64,000 bases of DNA from Arctopsyche grandis (taxonomy: Eukaryota > Arthropoda > Insecta > Trichoptera > Hydropsychidae), in the NCBI RefSeq assembly GCF_051622035.1, contig NC_135358.1:24184501-24248500 (forward strand). Direction: 5' to 3'. Below, one piece after another: positions 24,376 through 34,600 of this stretch. Both the position numbers and the translations under genes were made by a program. The notes under the pieces are model-generated. The model saw nothing but the letters and a program-made list of their open reading frames with translations, was not told the DNA's origin and did no database searches. How positions within the stretch are numbered: position 1 is the stretch's first letter; each line of letters starts with the position of its first letter.

Positions 24376-25576
24376 TCAATTGAGTACTCCGTCATCGGTA
24401 TTATTGATATTTCCTATACCTCTGGCGACTTCACTTATGCACACCCATTGTCCTTCATTATTCTCCCTCCATAAACTAACTTTGTTATCACCACCCGAAA
24501 CAGCTAATATATTCCCAGTGAGGGACCAACTAACGCTCCAAACCACATCGTCGAAAGTGTGCAAAATGGTAGACGTCCAAGATACATTGTCATCGCTCGT
24601 CCAAATAACTACTCGTTTGTCTTGGGAACACGAGGCGATTATGGAGCGTGGTAATCCTATAGATGGAGCCCATGCTACATCTCGAATCCAATCAGTATGT
24701 ATTTCAAGCCGAGTCTCTTCTGTCCACTGATCAGCCTCTTCTACCCAAATCTACAAAAAAAATTTCATCACATGTTAAAATTCATACTGTTTCAAAGCAA
24801 CAAAATTGTATTATATGAATATCTTAGTACTAAAATAATCCCAAATATTAAAAAACAAATATCAAAATTCTAGTGTTTATCAATGTTTGCCAGATTTTAT
24901 TCGTTTTATTGATGTAGAAAAAAATGTGCAATTTATAAAATAGCAGATGATCGTAGAATTATCTGTAAAATGGTATAAAACAGATTATGGGTTATTGTTG
25001 TACCTTCACTAGATTGTCAGATCCACCGGTGACCAATCGTTTGGCGGCCAATTTTGAAGGGATCGAGTCCAATCCATCAGCGGCAAACGCTGGAGCCCAG
25101 CTAACGGCATTACATCCCACGGCATGAGCTCCAGGTATCTTACGAGCATCCCAGGCATCGGCATCAGCTCTATAGGTGAGTACGGATACAGAGCCGTCTG
25201 AACTGCCGCAAGCGAGCACAGCACCATAATCTGGCGGAGCCCAAGCTACCGAATTGACGGAAGAGTCGTGGTTGGAGTATTCGTACAATTTGGTCCAGTC
25301 ATTAGGAGCGGCTTCCCTCCAAACGATGACTTTCCTATCGTAGGAACAAGAAGCTAGGAGAGCTCCGTGTTTGGGGTGTGACCAGGCCAATTGCCAGACG
25401 GGGGCTGCGTGTCCTTTTAACTCGGCCGCCAGGGCGTGCGCGCCTCCTCTCACGCTGTATACTTTGACGCTGTGGTCGGAGGAGCACGTGGCGAGGCGCA
25501 GGCCGTAGTAGTCGAGCGCCGCGTCGTGCACCATGTCCTCGTGACCCGTGTCCACCGCTGACACCACAGACACCAT
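24376..25576 (-). CDS. SEC13: SEC13 WD40 protein (COPII coat and nuclear pore)
   Basis: Beta-propeller that pairs with SEC31 in the COPII cage at ER exit sites and with NUP145C/NUP96 in the nuclear pore Y complex. Two coding exons on the minus strand, 25576-25004 and 24750-24376, give 315 residues (human 322). The N-terminus [19 protein letters not shown] and the runs [45 protein letters not shown] and [15 protein letters not shown] match SEC13 closely. Six WD repeats are visible; SEC31 completes the propeller. Exon 1 is GC-richer than its surroundings. A splice acceptor (CCACAG) lies 14 bp before the ATG, so the leader probably comes from a separate non-coding exon near 25600-25740. Confidence 0.97.
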
Positions 25577-25984
25577 GATTTCAGACTCTGCTGTGGAAAA
25601 TATTCGAATATTAGAAACGTAATGGGTAAACGCGCGTATCGTACGATGCAAATTGTGAAATATTTACGTGCGACGAGAGTTAACCGGCGCAGAGTAAACG
25701 TCAAACGGCGACAGACGTGGAGATCACGTTCACCAACTTAATGTTTGACAATATGTTGTCAATCAACGTTATGATGAATATTTCCAGCCAAGTCATGCTA
25801 ATACGAATACATAAGGGAAAATTTGCAAATGTCGGTCACTCGATTAAAATATACGGTATATTAATACCAATTTATGATATATCAGTAGTGAATAGGATTA
25901 CCATCGTAACGCTTTAAGATTTTTGGCAACTGGTGACTCGTTCAAGAGTTTAATGTATTTATTTAGAATAATAGATTATAGGGC
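25577..25984. other. SEC13 leader and upstream region
   Basis: The acceptor just upstream of the SEC13 ATG implies a 5' non-coding exon. A GC-richer stretch at about 25640-25720 may hold it and the promoter. No other gene is seen. Confidence 0.4.
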
Positions 25985-26530
25985 TCATTTATATCTCACT
26001 TTGTACCAGAAGTGTACAGAGCATTGATAGTAAGCCCCGCACCTTAGCGATATATTGTGTATATGTGAGCATTGCTGTGTATTTTCGCATAGTGAGTATA
26101 TATCGGAGGGCCGTGAATTTCCTGTCTTCCAACTTCCATGTGTAGCTCATCGTGGTCATCCAGTCTTTTCGACATCCCGCAGCTCGCAGCGACTGAACAC
26201 CACTTTCGTAGTGGCAGCCCTGATTTGGTGACTCCATCTTATTGGGGATCGTCCTCTTTCTTTGGCTACGTTCACACTACCGATATCTACACCCGATATT
26301 TACGAATTTGTCCATAACCAGTTCCTAAATAGCAACCACAGGTTGCAATATGGGAACTGGATATAGAAAATTAAAAAATATCGGGTGTATATATCGATAG
26401 TGTGGACGTAGCCTTTGCTTCCCTCAACGCTTTTCAGAAAGACCAATTTTTTCAGACTATCCTGGTCTCGATTCGTGATGTGTCCAAACAACTGAAGAAT
26501 ACGTTTAAAGTTGCGTACAGCCGGCTTATC
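25985..26530 (-). mobile_element. Decayed non-LTR retrotransposon, C-terminal end
   Basis: Translated on the minus strand, 26520-26420 gives RILQLFGHITNRDQDSLKKL, which resembles the conserved segment after the reverse transcriptase in many insect LINE proteins (FGHI.RRD..SLEKLV..G..EG). The reading continues after the inserted element 26264-26413, but with stops and frame changes in the next 270 bp (RKDWMTTMSYTWK, RLDDHDELHMEVGRQEI in other frames). It is a broken 3' fragment. Confidence 0.6.
26264..26413. mobile_element. 150 bp MITE nested in the LINE fragment
   Basis: Arms GGCTACGTTCACACTACCGA and TCGATAGTGTGGACGTAGCC extend to 38 bp with 35 matches. TTT flanks both ends and may be a 3 bp target duplication. 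Removing the element brings the two halves of the flanking LINE-like reading together. Confidence 0.85.
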
Positions 26531-26634
26531 GAAAGGGATTTGTTGGCGTTCGTTAGTTCCGAATGGAAAGCTTAGCGAAGGCCAACTAAAATTAAGTTAG
26601 CGTCCACTCTCAACCCATAACGTGGCAATATCAT

Positions 26635-26794
26635 TGTGGCGGCTCGCTTATACGACATGGTCGAGTTTGGTTGCCTTCCTGCGAGTGGGGACCAACCCGG
26701 CTGGGTTCGGACAGCTGCTACTCACTCTGTCTTCAGCTGTCATATAATAAACACGTGCATTAACATGCCAGTCGTCTCATTCGTTCATCCTCCA
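26635..26794 (+). repeat. 5' LTR
   Basis: 160 bp, TG...CA ends, followed by the tRNA-Trp primer-binding site at 26798. Confidence 0.85.
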
Positions 26795-27561
26795 TACTGG
26801 TGACCCCCGACATCGAGCCACGCAGCCTCGATCAATTTCAACATGCCGCTCATCCCTGCCTCGCCGAGCCAGGCTACCCGCTACCAGCTACCCGCCGCGC
26901 CCCCATCGCCATCAACACGCGTCACGGCCCGCGGGTGACAATAAACGAGCAGACACGGCTACCTACCTACCTACCGACGTCCAGCCACAACGTCGACGAC
27001 AGCTGCTCTTAAAAAATGGGGGAGCGAATGAGACGACGATCTTGACAGCTGGATGTGGAGTCATGCGCGATCCACTACACATAGAACGGTCATCCAGCAC
27101 CACAAGACATACACCACCTCAGCACCATCATCATCATCATCATCATCAAGGCCCCGTCCGTCCCCACGAGCGTCGTCACGCCGAGACGGGCGGTAGCGCT
27201 ACAACACCTCCACGAGCCACAACGACTCACAGTCCAGCTCGGAGTATCATCAACCACATCGATGCCCCTGCCGCCCCCGCCGCCCCACCAACCGACATCA
27301 GCCTCGGAAGAGCGCCGCCGCCGCAGCATCGCATCGCGCGACCATCGGACCACCCACCGTCCTGCTCGCGACGTCACCGCCCTCGAATCTACCGACCATT
27401 CAGGGCGGTACACCTATGTACACAGCGGATGACCCACGTCAACATTTTTTTTTTCTCCCCACGTAATAATTTTTTCTCCTTGTGTAACAACAATTTTTTT
27501 TTTCTTTTGTAAAATTTGTTTCTTTGTAATTTTGGTATCGCTGATGCTGGGGGGGGAGTGA

Positions 27562-27721
27562 TGTGGCGGCTCGCTTATACGACATGGTCGAGTTTGGTTG
27601 CCTTCCTGCGAGTGGGGACCAACCCGGCTGGGTTCGGACAGCTGCTACTCACTCTGTCTTCAGCTGTCATATAATAAACACGTGCATTAACATGCCAGTC
27701 GTCTCATTCGTTCATCCCCCA
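27562..27721 (+). repeat. 3' LTR
   Basis: 160 bp, one difference from the 5' LTR (near its end), preceded by a polypurine tract. Confidence 0.85.
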
Positions 27722-27774
27722 TAGTAATATTGACTGTGTTGAAGGCCCCATTGGCCTTCGTTGGGCCGGTCTTT

Positions 27775-28208
27775 GCGCAACATAGCATAGCTCGGACGTT
27801 AAGCTTCTGCTTACCGTCAAGAAGGTGCCGGGTTCTATCCCTGAATGAAAATGAATTTTTCAGAGTATGCTGTTGGTCAGACCTGGATTTGTGACTCCAG
27901 GTTGATCGTTTCCTATCAGAGTTTGCCAATTTTCTCTGATTTCATTGTTGAAACGGTTCCCGGAAAAAAAATTGGCTAAAAATCCTTCCTACCTACTATG
28001 TCACCACTATTTGAAAAATTTGATTGATGTACAATAAAAATTTATGTACAATTCATAGATGTCTCGTTAATTTGCGAGTTTTTTCAGTGTCTCGCAATTC
28101 AACGACTTATAATAAAAATGCTGTATTTGTATTTGTAATTGGCCAGGAAGGCGCATTGGGATTTACCTGTAAGGCCTTCCTGGTATATATGTAAAATAAA
28201 AATAAAAT
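27775..28208 (+). mobile_element. tRNA-derived SINE, complete
   Basis: An RNA polymerase III A-box-like sequence, ATAGCTCGGACGTT, and a B box, GGTTCTATCC (within 27829-27841), form a tRNA-like head. A core with GTGACTCCAGGTTGATCGTT and TTGTTGAAACGGTTCC follows. The 3' end is the hairpin AGGAAGGC...GCCTTCCT at 28143-28182 and an AAATAAA tail. The same core occurs at 35706-36016 and, inverted, at 37262-37432. Confidence 0.85.
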
Positions 28209-28440
28209 GATCTGACCGCACTAGGCGACAGTGCACTGCAGCGACGCAGCGCAGCACATCAGAGTTGGTACAAAATTGAATTTTGACGCGCAGTGTAGTA
28301 GTGCGTTCAATCTCATACAATTTCATACAAACAATATTTGGCCGCAGTGCAATGCCACAATATGCAATAGTGTGTTCTAAGCTAAGTGGATGACATCCGC
28401 AAAATGGAGGCATTGGTTCTTCTCGCTGCTTAGAATCAGG
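28204..28440. mobile_element. Partial copy of the GGTCTGACCGCAC element
   Basis: It begins GATCTGACCGCACTAGGCGAC, one or two bases different from the terminal repeat of the 32310-32795 element. It also shares, in inverted order, the block with CATACAAACAATATTTGG. The far terminal repeat is not found, so it is truncated or rearranged. Confidence 0.6.
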
Positions 28441-28621
28441 GGATTCTAAACTTGAAAACGTCGATTGGCGAAAATGACGGTTGGAGTGGGAATAGATTCG
28501 GTTGGTGTTCCGTGTAGAGGGAAAGGGAGTGGTGGCGGTAGCGAGTGCGAGTGCAATCCGCATCCGAGCGGTGTCAGAGCGTGCGAGTCGCGTGTCGGTG
28601 GTGGACGTGTCGCGCCGCGAG

Positions 28622-31600
28622 ATGGTGGAGGCCGGGACTTCGTCGGGAGCGGGTGCTGGTGCGGGTGCGGGTGCGGTGGCGGGGGCGCGCGCGAGCGAGT
28701 CGGAAGGGCGGAGCGACGGGGGCGCCGAGGTGGTGGCGGCGGGCAAAGTGACGGTGGTGCTCGGGGCGCAGTGGGGCGACGAAGGCAAGGGCAAAGTCTC
28801 CGACTTCTTGGCGCAGTACGCCGACATCGTCTGCCGTTGCCAGGTCTCTCATCTCTCACTTATCACTTCTCTCAACTAACCCAACCCAACCTAACCTAAC
28901 CTAACCTAACCCAACCCCTCGTTCCAATTGGATTCTCGTGAGATTCCACTCCACAACTCGATTCGTCATATCGTGTACCACATGTCTTCCAATGTTCAAT
29001 CAAGTCACGTTTTTATTTCAATTCATACCCGTACTGATCTTTTTTTACTTATTTTCAATTTCGTTCTGAAATTATTATATACACATTTTTTTCAATTTTA
29101 CAATATTGTGCAAATTTGCCGGAACAAACTTTATTGTTGCACGTTATCAAGTATGTATGTGCGTTCTAAAAATTATTGTCACCTTGAATTCGTTGAAAAA
29201 TGTCCATTAAATTTATGTACTCGCATTTTATTCATCATTCCGTTTGGTTTTACGACGACGTTTCAGCAATGTAATAAAATCTTTTGTCGTTTTATTTTTC
29301 ATCGAACGATAACTTATAATAAAAAAAAACAACAACAGAATCTATACTTAACCCTTACAGGTCTAGAAATGCATATACTTTGTTTAATGGGAAATCGGGA
29401 AATATCGCAAGGCTTCCGCATGCGAATGATTGAATTAGCATTGTCTTTGAGACTAAACTAAGCCGTTTGTTAAACTTTTATTTTTTAATTTACAACAAAC
29501 CAAAATTTTGTGCCAATAAATTTTATCACAAAGTGCAGGTAGATTGTAAAAAAAATCATTAATCCGATGTACATGCATACATTCACCATGCATTGTTGGA
29601 TGAAGGCCTCTCCAAAACGCTTCCGTAAGTCTTTTTTTGCGCAACTGTAGTATACATAAATTGTCTTGAAAATAAAACCTGATTTATTCCAGCATCTACA
29701 AACTTAAAATTCGAATCAAATTCAAAAATGGACATTCAATACCTGTGCACCAAGCCATCGATATACTGCCCTTGGTCTTCCAGGGCAATAAAAAACATCT
29801 CGAAATCCCATTTCTATTCATCAATAAAATTATGTTCGGACATTCATGCGTATTTTCTTAACCTTTTGAATGCTGACAAACGCCGATCGGCGTTTCGCCA
29901 ACAAGTCCATGGACCTGCAGAAAGCCGATCGACGTTGTATATTGAGCATCTACAAAGTAAACAAGAATACTACCCGCTAAGCCTTTCCAGGTAGCATTGA
30001 AAAAAAATGCATTCAACTTGGGTCGTGTAATTCGTTTCATTCATTTGTAGAGTACGGATAGCCAAGGTGCCGCTTATTGTTCAATTGTTATAAATGCTTG
30101 AACAATAAACGGCACCTTGGTTATCCGGGCTCTATTCATTTGTCAACGTTTATAAAGACTGGTTTACACCGGAATTTCCGAATTTATAACCATAGCAGAA
30201 TTTCCCGATAGAAATCCCTAACTGCCGAGTATTTTAGATTGTGACTTGGCATTACATTTTAACAACAATGAAGAAGATGGAACTAGTTTTGGAAAAATAA
30301 ATTTATTAATAGACTTATTTTATATTGTTGCAAGATATATTAGAGAGTCTAAAATATCTTTACAAAACTCGATATCCTCGGTGGTAGTTATCTAGGGTAG
30401 TGATCTAGGGTTTTCTATAGGATTTCTAAATAATTCTAGTTGGAAATGATGGTGAAATTTTCAGCGTAGCGGGCTTTCAACAGAAAAGACGTCAGCACTC
30501 AAAAGAGCTATTTAAGTCAAATTCTAACAACAAATATTAGTATGAATTTTATTAATTTGGACCGAACAGCACTGCAGACATCATTCTACATTTACATACA
30601 TACATACTTCTGCTAATTCTAAGAAAAACGTAAAAAATTAACAACAAATTACGACTACAATCTAAATTCTATTTAAAACCCGCTATTTCGAATTCACAAA
30701 TTCTCTATACACAAATAAAATAATATCCTATCTTTTGATTTGCCTCAATATTAAAACGGGTGAAAGAAAGAGTCGTCAAAACCAACAAGTACCGAAATAC
30801 ATTTGAATATTTCAAAAGCAAAATGTCCAATCGCTAAAATTAAACCGTTTGATTTCTCAATATGTAATTTTATGTTCAATATGTAACAATATGTTCCCTT
30901 TTCAATATAAATAAACTGATAAAAACTTAAATTTATATACTATTACATTTCACAATTTCTCATTGTTTGCCGGGTGTGTGTACCAGATAAGGAAAGTACT
31001 ATATCTTATTTCCATGATCGAATGTTCGCGTAATTTTGATTCCCACGTTCGCTAGAAATATCGCTCGATAACATAATGTAACAATAAGATTTGTCCGCAA
31101 TTGTTATTTGTTGTTTTTTTATTTGTTTTTTTTTTTTCAACTGAAAAATAAATCGGTTTGACGGAGAACGTGTTAAAAAGACTAGGTACGTTTTGTCACA
31201 TTGCCAAAACGCGTTACGCAATATATATGTGTATTATCACCAGAAGCTGATCAAATGTCGTAATGCCTTTTAGAAAAAAAGCAAAACAAAACAAATACCG
31301 AATGTACTAAAGGGAATAATAATCAAAGAGAGTCAAATTTCGAATTATTTTCGCCTGAAGAGTGGAGCGGGTTAAAATTCATTAAAAAAATTCCATCAGC
31401 TCGCAGTACGTTTACACAAGTGCATCATTAGAGAGTCGCCTTATCTGATTTTGTAATCATCATACATGAAATATGTTTTTCTGTTCGTAAGGCACTCCTT
31501 ATTGTGTTATAGAGTACTTGGGTCATATCTCACACAACCCGATACTACGAATATACGTTAATACTCAAGTATTTTGACACTTCTCTGGTTCAATCTGATC

Positions 31601-34600
31601 CAAAGTCTTTTTTGAGCATTTTTTTTTGTTTAGCAACGCATTGGAAGGTTGTTCTTTGTATAAATATACATGGAGAGTTTGACAATTCGGATGATAAATG
31701 ATTCCAGAGGGGGAAAATGTTATCAATTTGTACACAGTAGAAAAATCGAAACTGTTTAACCTTCACGAGTTGTAAGGTTTTCCTGGTTTTGTCGATAGTT
31801 TGGGTTCAAATTTCGCATTATGCAGCGTCGTTCAAAGGTTTTTTGGCACGAAACCTTTTTCAATGCAGAATTCGTGCTGTTTTATTGTATTGTACCCGGC
31901 GTTGCTCGAGCGGATGAAAGTTAGAAATACGACACTTTTTCGTTACGTTACGGTCGGTAAGTCCATACATTGAGATATTTAAGGGTTGTGGCGTTTGAAT
32001 CAGTTTAAAAATATTGGCAAATGTTATTCATATTCAATTCGGGTAGTGATTTTAAAACTATAAACTTGTTAAATGTTAGTATGCAATAATAAGACGTTTT
32101 TTAGTCACTTGAGCGGAGACTTAGCACTCTTTTTGCTAAGTTTGACTCATTGAATTCGAATATGATAATGATTTTAGTTGGTCGCTCTCGTTTAGGCGTT
32201 AGACGGATGCTCCTCAAGTAAAAAAAAATGGTTGACAATAGTGAAATATTTTTTGTGCCCTTTTATTTAATTAAAAAAAGCGCAAGTTTTTTGGCATTTG
32301 CGGTCTTTGAAGGTCTGACCGCACTATGCGACAACCGAACGATCCGACACTTCACAACAGTACGCGACCAAATATTGTTTGTATTGCATGAGACATAACG
32401 CACTGCGCGACAGTTACATGACGTAGAACGATACCTTGCGTCAAAGTTGACTTTTCGACCAACTTTGACGCAAGGTGTCGTTTGCGACGTGACGCAAGTT
32501 TTGTTGAGTGGGGGTTGCCTTGCGACAATTATTCTCCTTCTTCATATCGTGACTTTGAAATAGCACGTAGCCATAATCTTTTGGTTCTTCTCGATTGTTC
32601 TTCTTCTTCGCATATCAAAGATACTATAATAGCGTCCGTTTCGTCCATCTTGCTTGCTCCGAGGTACTGAACGAATGATTGACATAATTTACTGCGTAGT
32701 GTCGCATCGCTGTCGTTCACGTGCGGTTTACCTAATATTACCGCACACTGTTAAGTGTCGGATCTTTCGTTTGACGCATAGTGCGGTCAGACCTTAACTC
32801 AAAATCTAGTATTGCTGTGCTCAAAATGAGCATTGTCGGAAAACAAATAGTCGGAAGTCTTTTATATTGATTGTGATTGTAAAAAATATTGAGATATAAA
32901 ACCAATCCTTGTAAACGTAGTGAAATATAAAAATGGCCCAAGAAATGCTTAATAATCACGGGTAAAAAATTTGTAGAAAATTCTTTTTTTTTACTTTAAT
33001 TCGCTAGATAATTTAAAGCAATAAAAAATCATTGACGATTCAATCGCCAAAAAAAAGCATTTTTTAGTCCATCCATGTAGGAAGACAATGTTCTATTGTC
33101 TGTACGAAATGCTATTGAGGTTTTCTTTTGGTGGAGATGTTAGAAATGCTATGATTTATTTTATGCCATTGGTCGAAATGGGGTGAAAGGTACAGCAGTA
33201 CATACATACGTTTTTCCTAATTGTCTTCCTACAGCGGACCAACTATAGTCATTTTGAAACATAGTATGACTTGTAATAAATATAAAACTTTTATTAGAAA
33301 ACCTCGTGACTGAAATTCCATTCTGAAGTGAGAATAGTAGAAAAAAGTTGAGAAAACGTTGGCTTAGTCAATATTTTTCTAGGATTTGGCGTTTAACGCA
33401 CGAAATTAGACATTTTGACATAACTATAATTCAATTCGCTCATAATTTAACATTGGCCCATTTAAAACTAAGAAGCCGCAAAATTAAAACAATCAAAATG
33501 ATTGTCACAAATACGCTTTTCAACATAAACCTGTCGGTTTATAATCTTTTACTTTGACAGCGACTGCACGCTAGCTATTTAACGATAAAAATAGGCAAAT
33601 ACAGTTATGTAGGTACTTTTCGATATACTCTTCATTAGACTACTTTCCAATGAACCAATGAATATACATGTATTTAGTTTAAATACGTTTATACATTGAG
33701 TTTGAAAGGACGGATAAACATTGAAGGGACGACACGTGCAATTGTCGTTAGAGTTAAAAATACATAGTTGAACACATGTAGTATGTATAATTTCGCTTTT
33801 GACGTCATCTGACTGGTGAATCATTCCTTGGCGAAACCCAGAATGCCAAATAGCCGATTTTCAAACGTTTTCAACTGCGGCACCTCGTTTTAGTCGAAAA
33901 AATGTATCGTAGCTTTTTACATACAATGTGCCTAATCAATTTTAGAAATTTTGATCGAGAGATTCCGCGAAACACAGTTTGAATATTCAGACAGAACCTA
34001 TGCGAATAATGACTATCAGCCGTGCTGTGCGAATCGTGTAAACAGAGAACGAACAGATTAGCACGAGACATCGCGTGACTGATTATTATAGAATATAAAA
34101 TCTATAGTATAAAAATTATTTCAGTGAATGTTTTTATATCAGTTTCAGGCAAACCTTGGATTCTCGATCGACTTTTTTATGATTCAACTAGCTATTGCGA
34201 TATTTTGAAACGATTTAAAAATAAACGATAATACTTTTTTACATATTTCAATTTAATTCTTCGTAGAGAATCGAATCGTAATAATATTATTTTATTTTAT
34301 GTTGATAATATATGGCATTAAGGTCTCACGACCTAGATTTTTTTGCCATCTTTTATATTGTTGTCTATTAATATCTGAACGCTTGAGACTTTATAACGGT
34401 TGGGCACGACATCGCAGAATATTTTCATTTTTACTTTATCTTTTATATATGTATTACTGTATTATGTATCTGTAGAGAAATGGATGGAGTTTAAGGCCAT
34501 TAAATTGATATCGTCTGACGTTTATTATTATTGCAGCTAGGATGATGATGATGATGTGATGCTATCGATCACGAGACTCTTGGTCGATATGCTTGCTGTG

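Larger units (their letters stand above)
26635..27721 (+). mobile_element. Miniature LTR retrotransposon (TRIM-like), no gag or pol
   Basis: Two direct repeats of 160 bp, 26635-26794 and 27562-27721, start TGTGGCGG and end in CCA. They differ at one position that I can see, so the insertion is young. Three bases after the left LTR comes TGGTGACCCCCGAC, a near match to the complement of the tRNA-Trp 3' end (TGGTGACCCCGACGTG), the primer of the CsRn1/Kabuki lineage of Ty3-type elements. A purine tract, GGGGGGGAGTG, precedes the right LTR. The LTR carries AATAAA. The internal 767 bp has no gag, protease or reverse transcriptase and includes a (CAT)n stretch at 27122-27149. Target duplication is unclear; AATAT occurs within four bases of both ends. 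Confidence 0.85.

Noticed and set aside
27779-27845. tRNA gene at the SINE head
   Set aside because: Same reason: a SINE body and hairpin tail follow.
28502-28621. AdSS start upstream of 28622
   Set aside because: The upstream in-frame extension begins at TTG and has no ATG.
28099-28859. Long antisense frames over AdSS exon 1
   Set aside because: Pro/Arg/Ser-rich shadows of the GC-rich exon on the other strand.
28928-29461. 177-codon open frame in AdSS intron 1
   Set aside because: No start context, no recognised domain, Phe/Ile/Tyr-rich as expected from AT-rich DNA.
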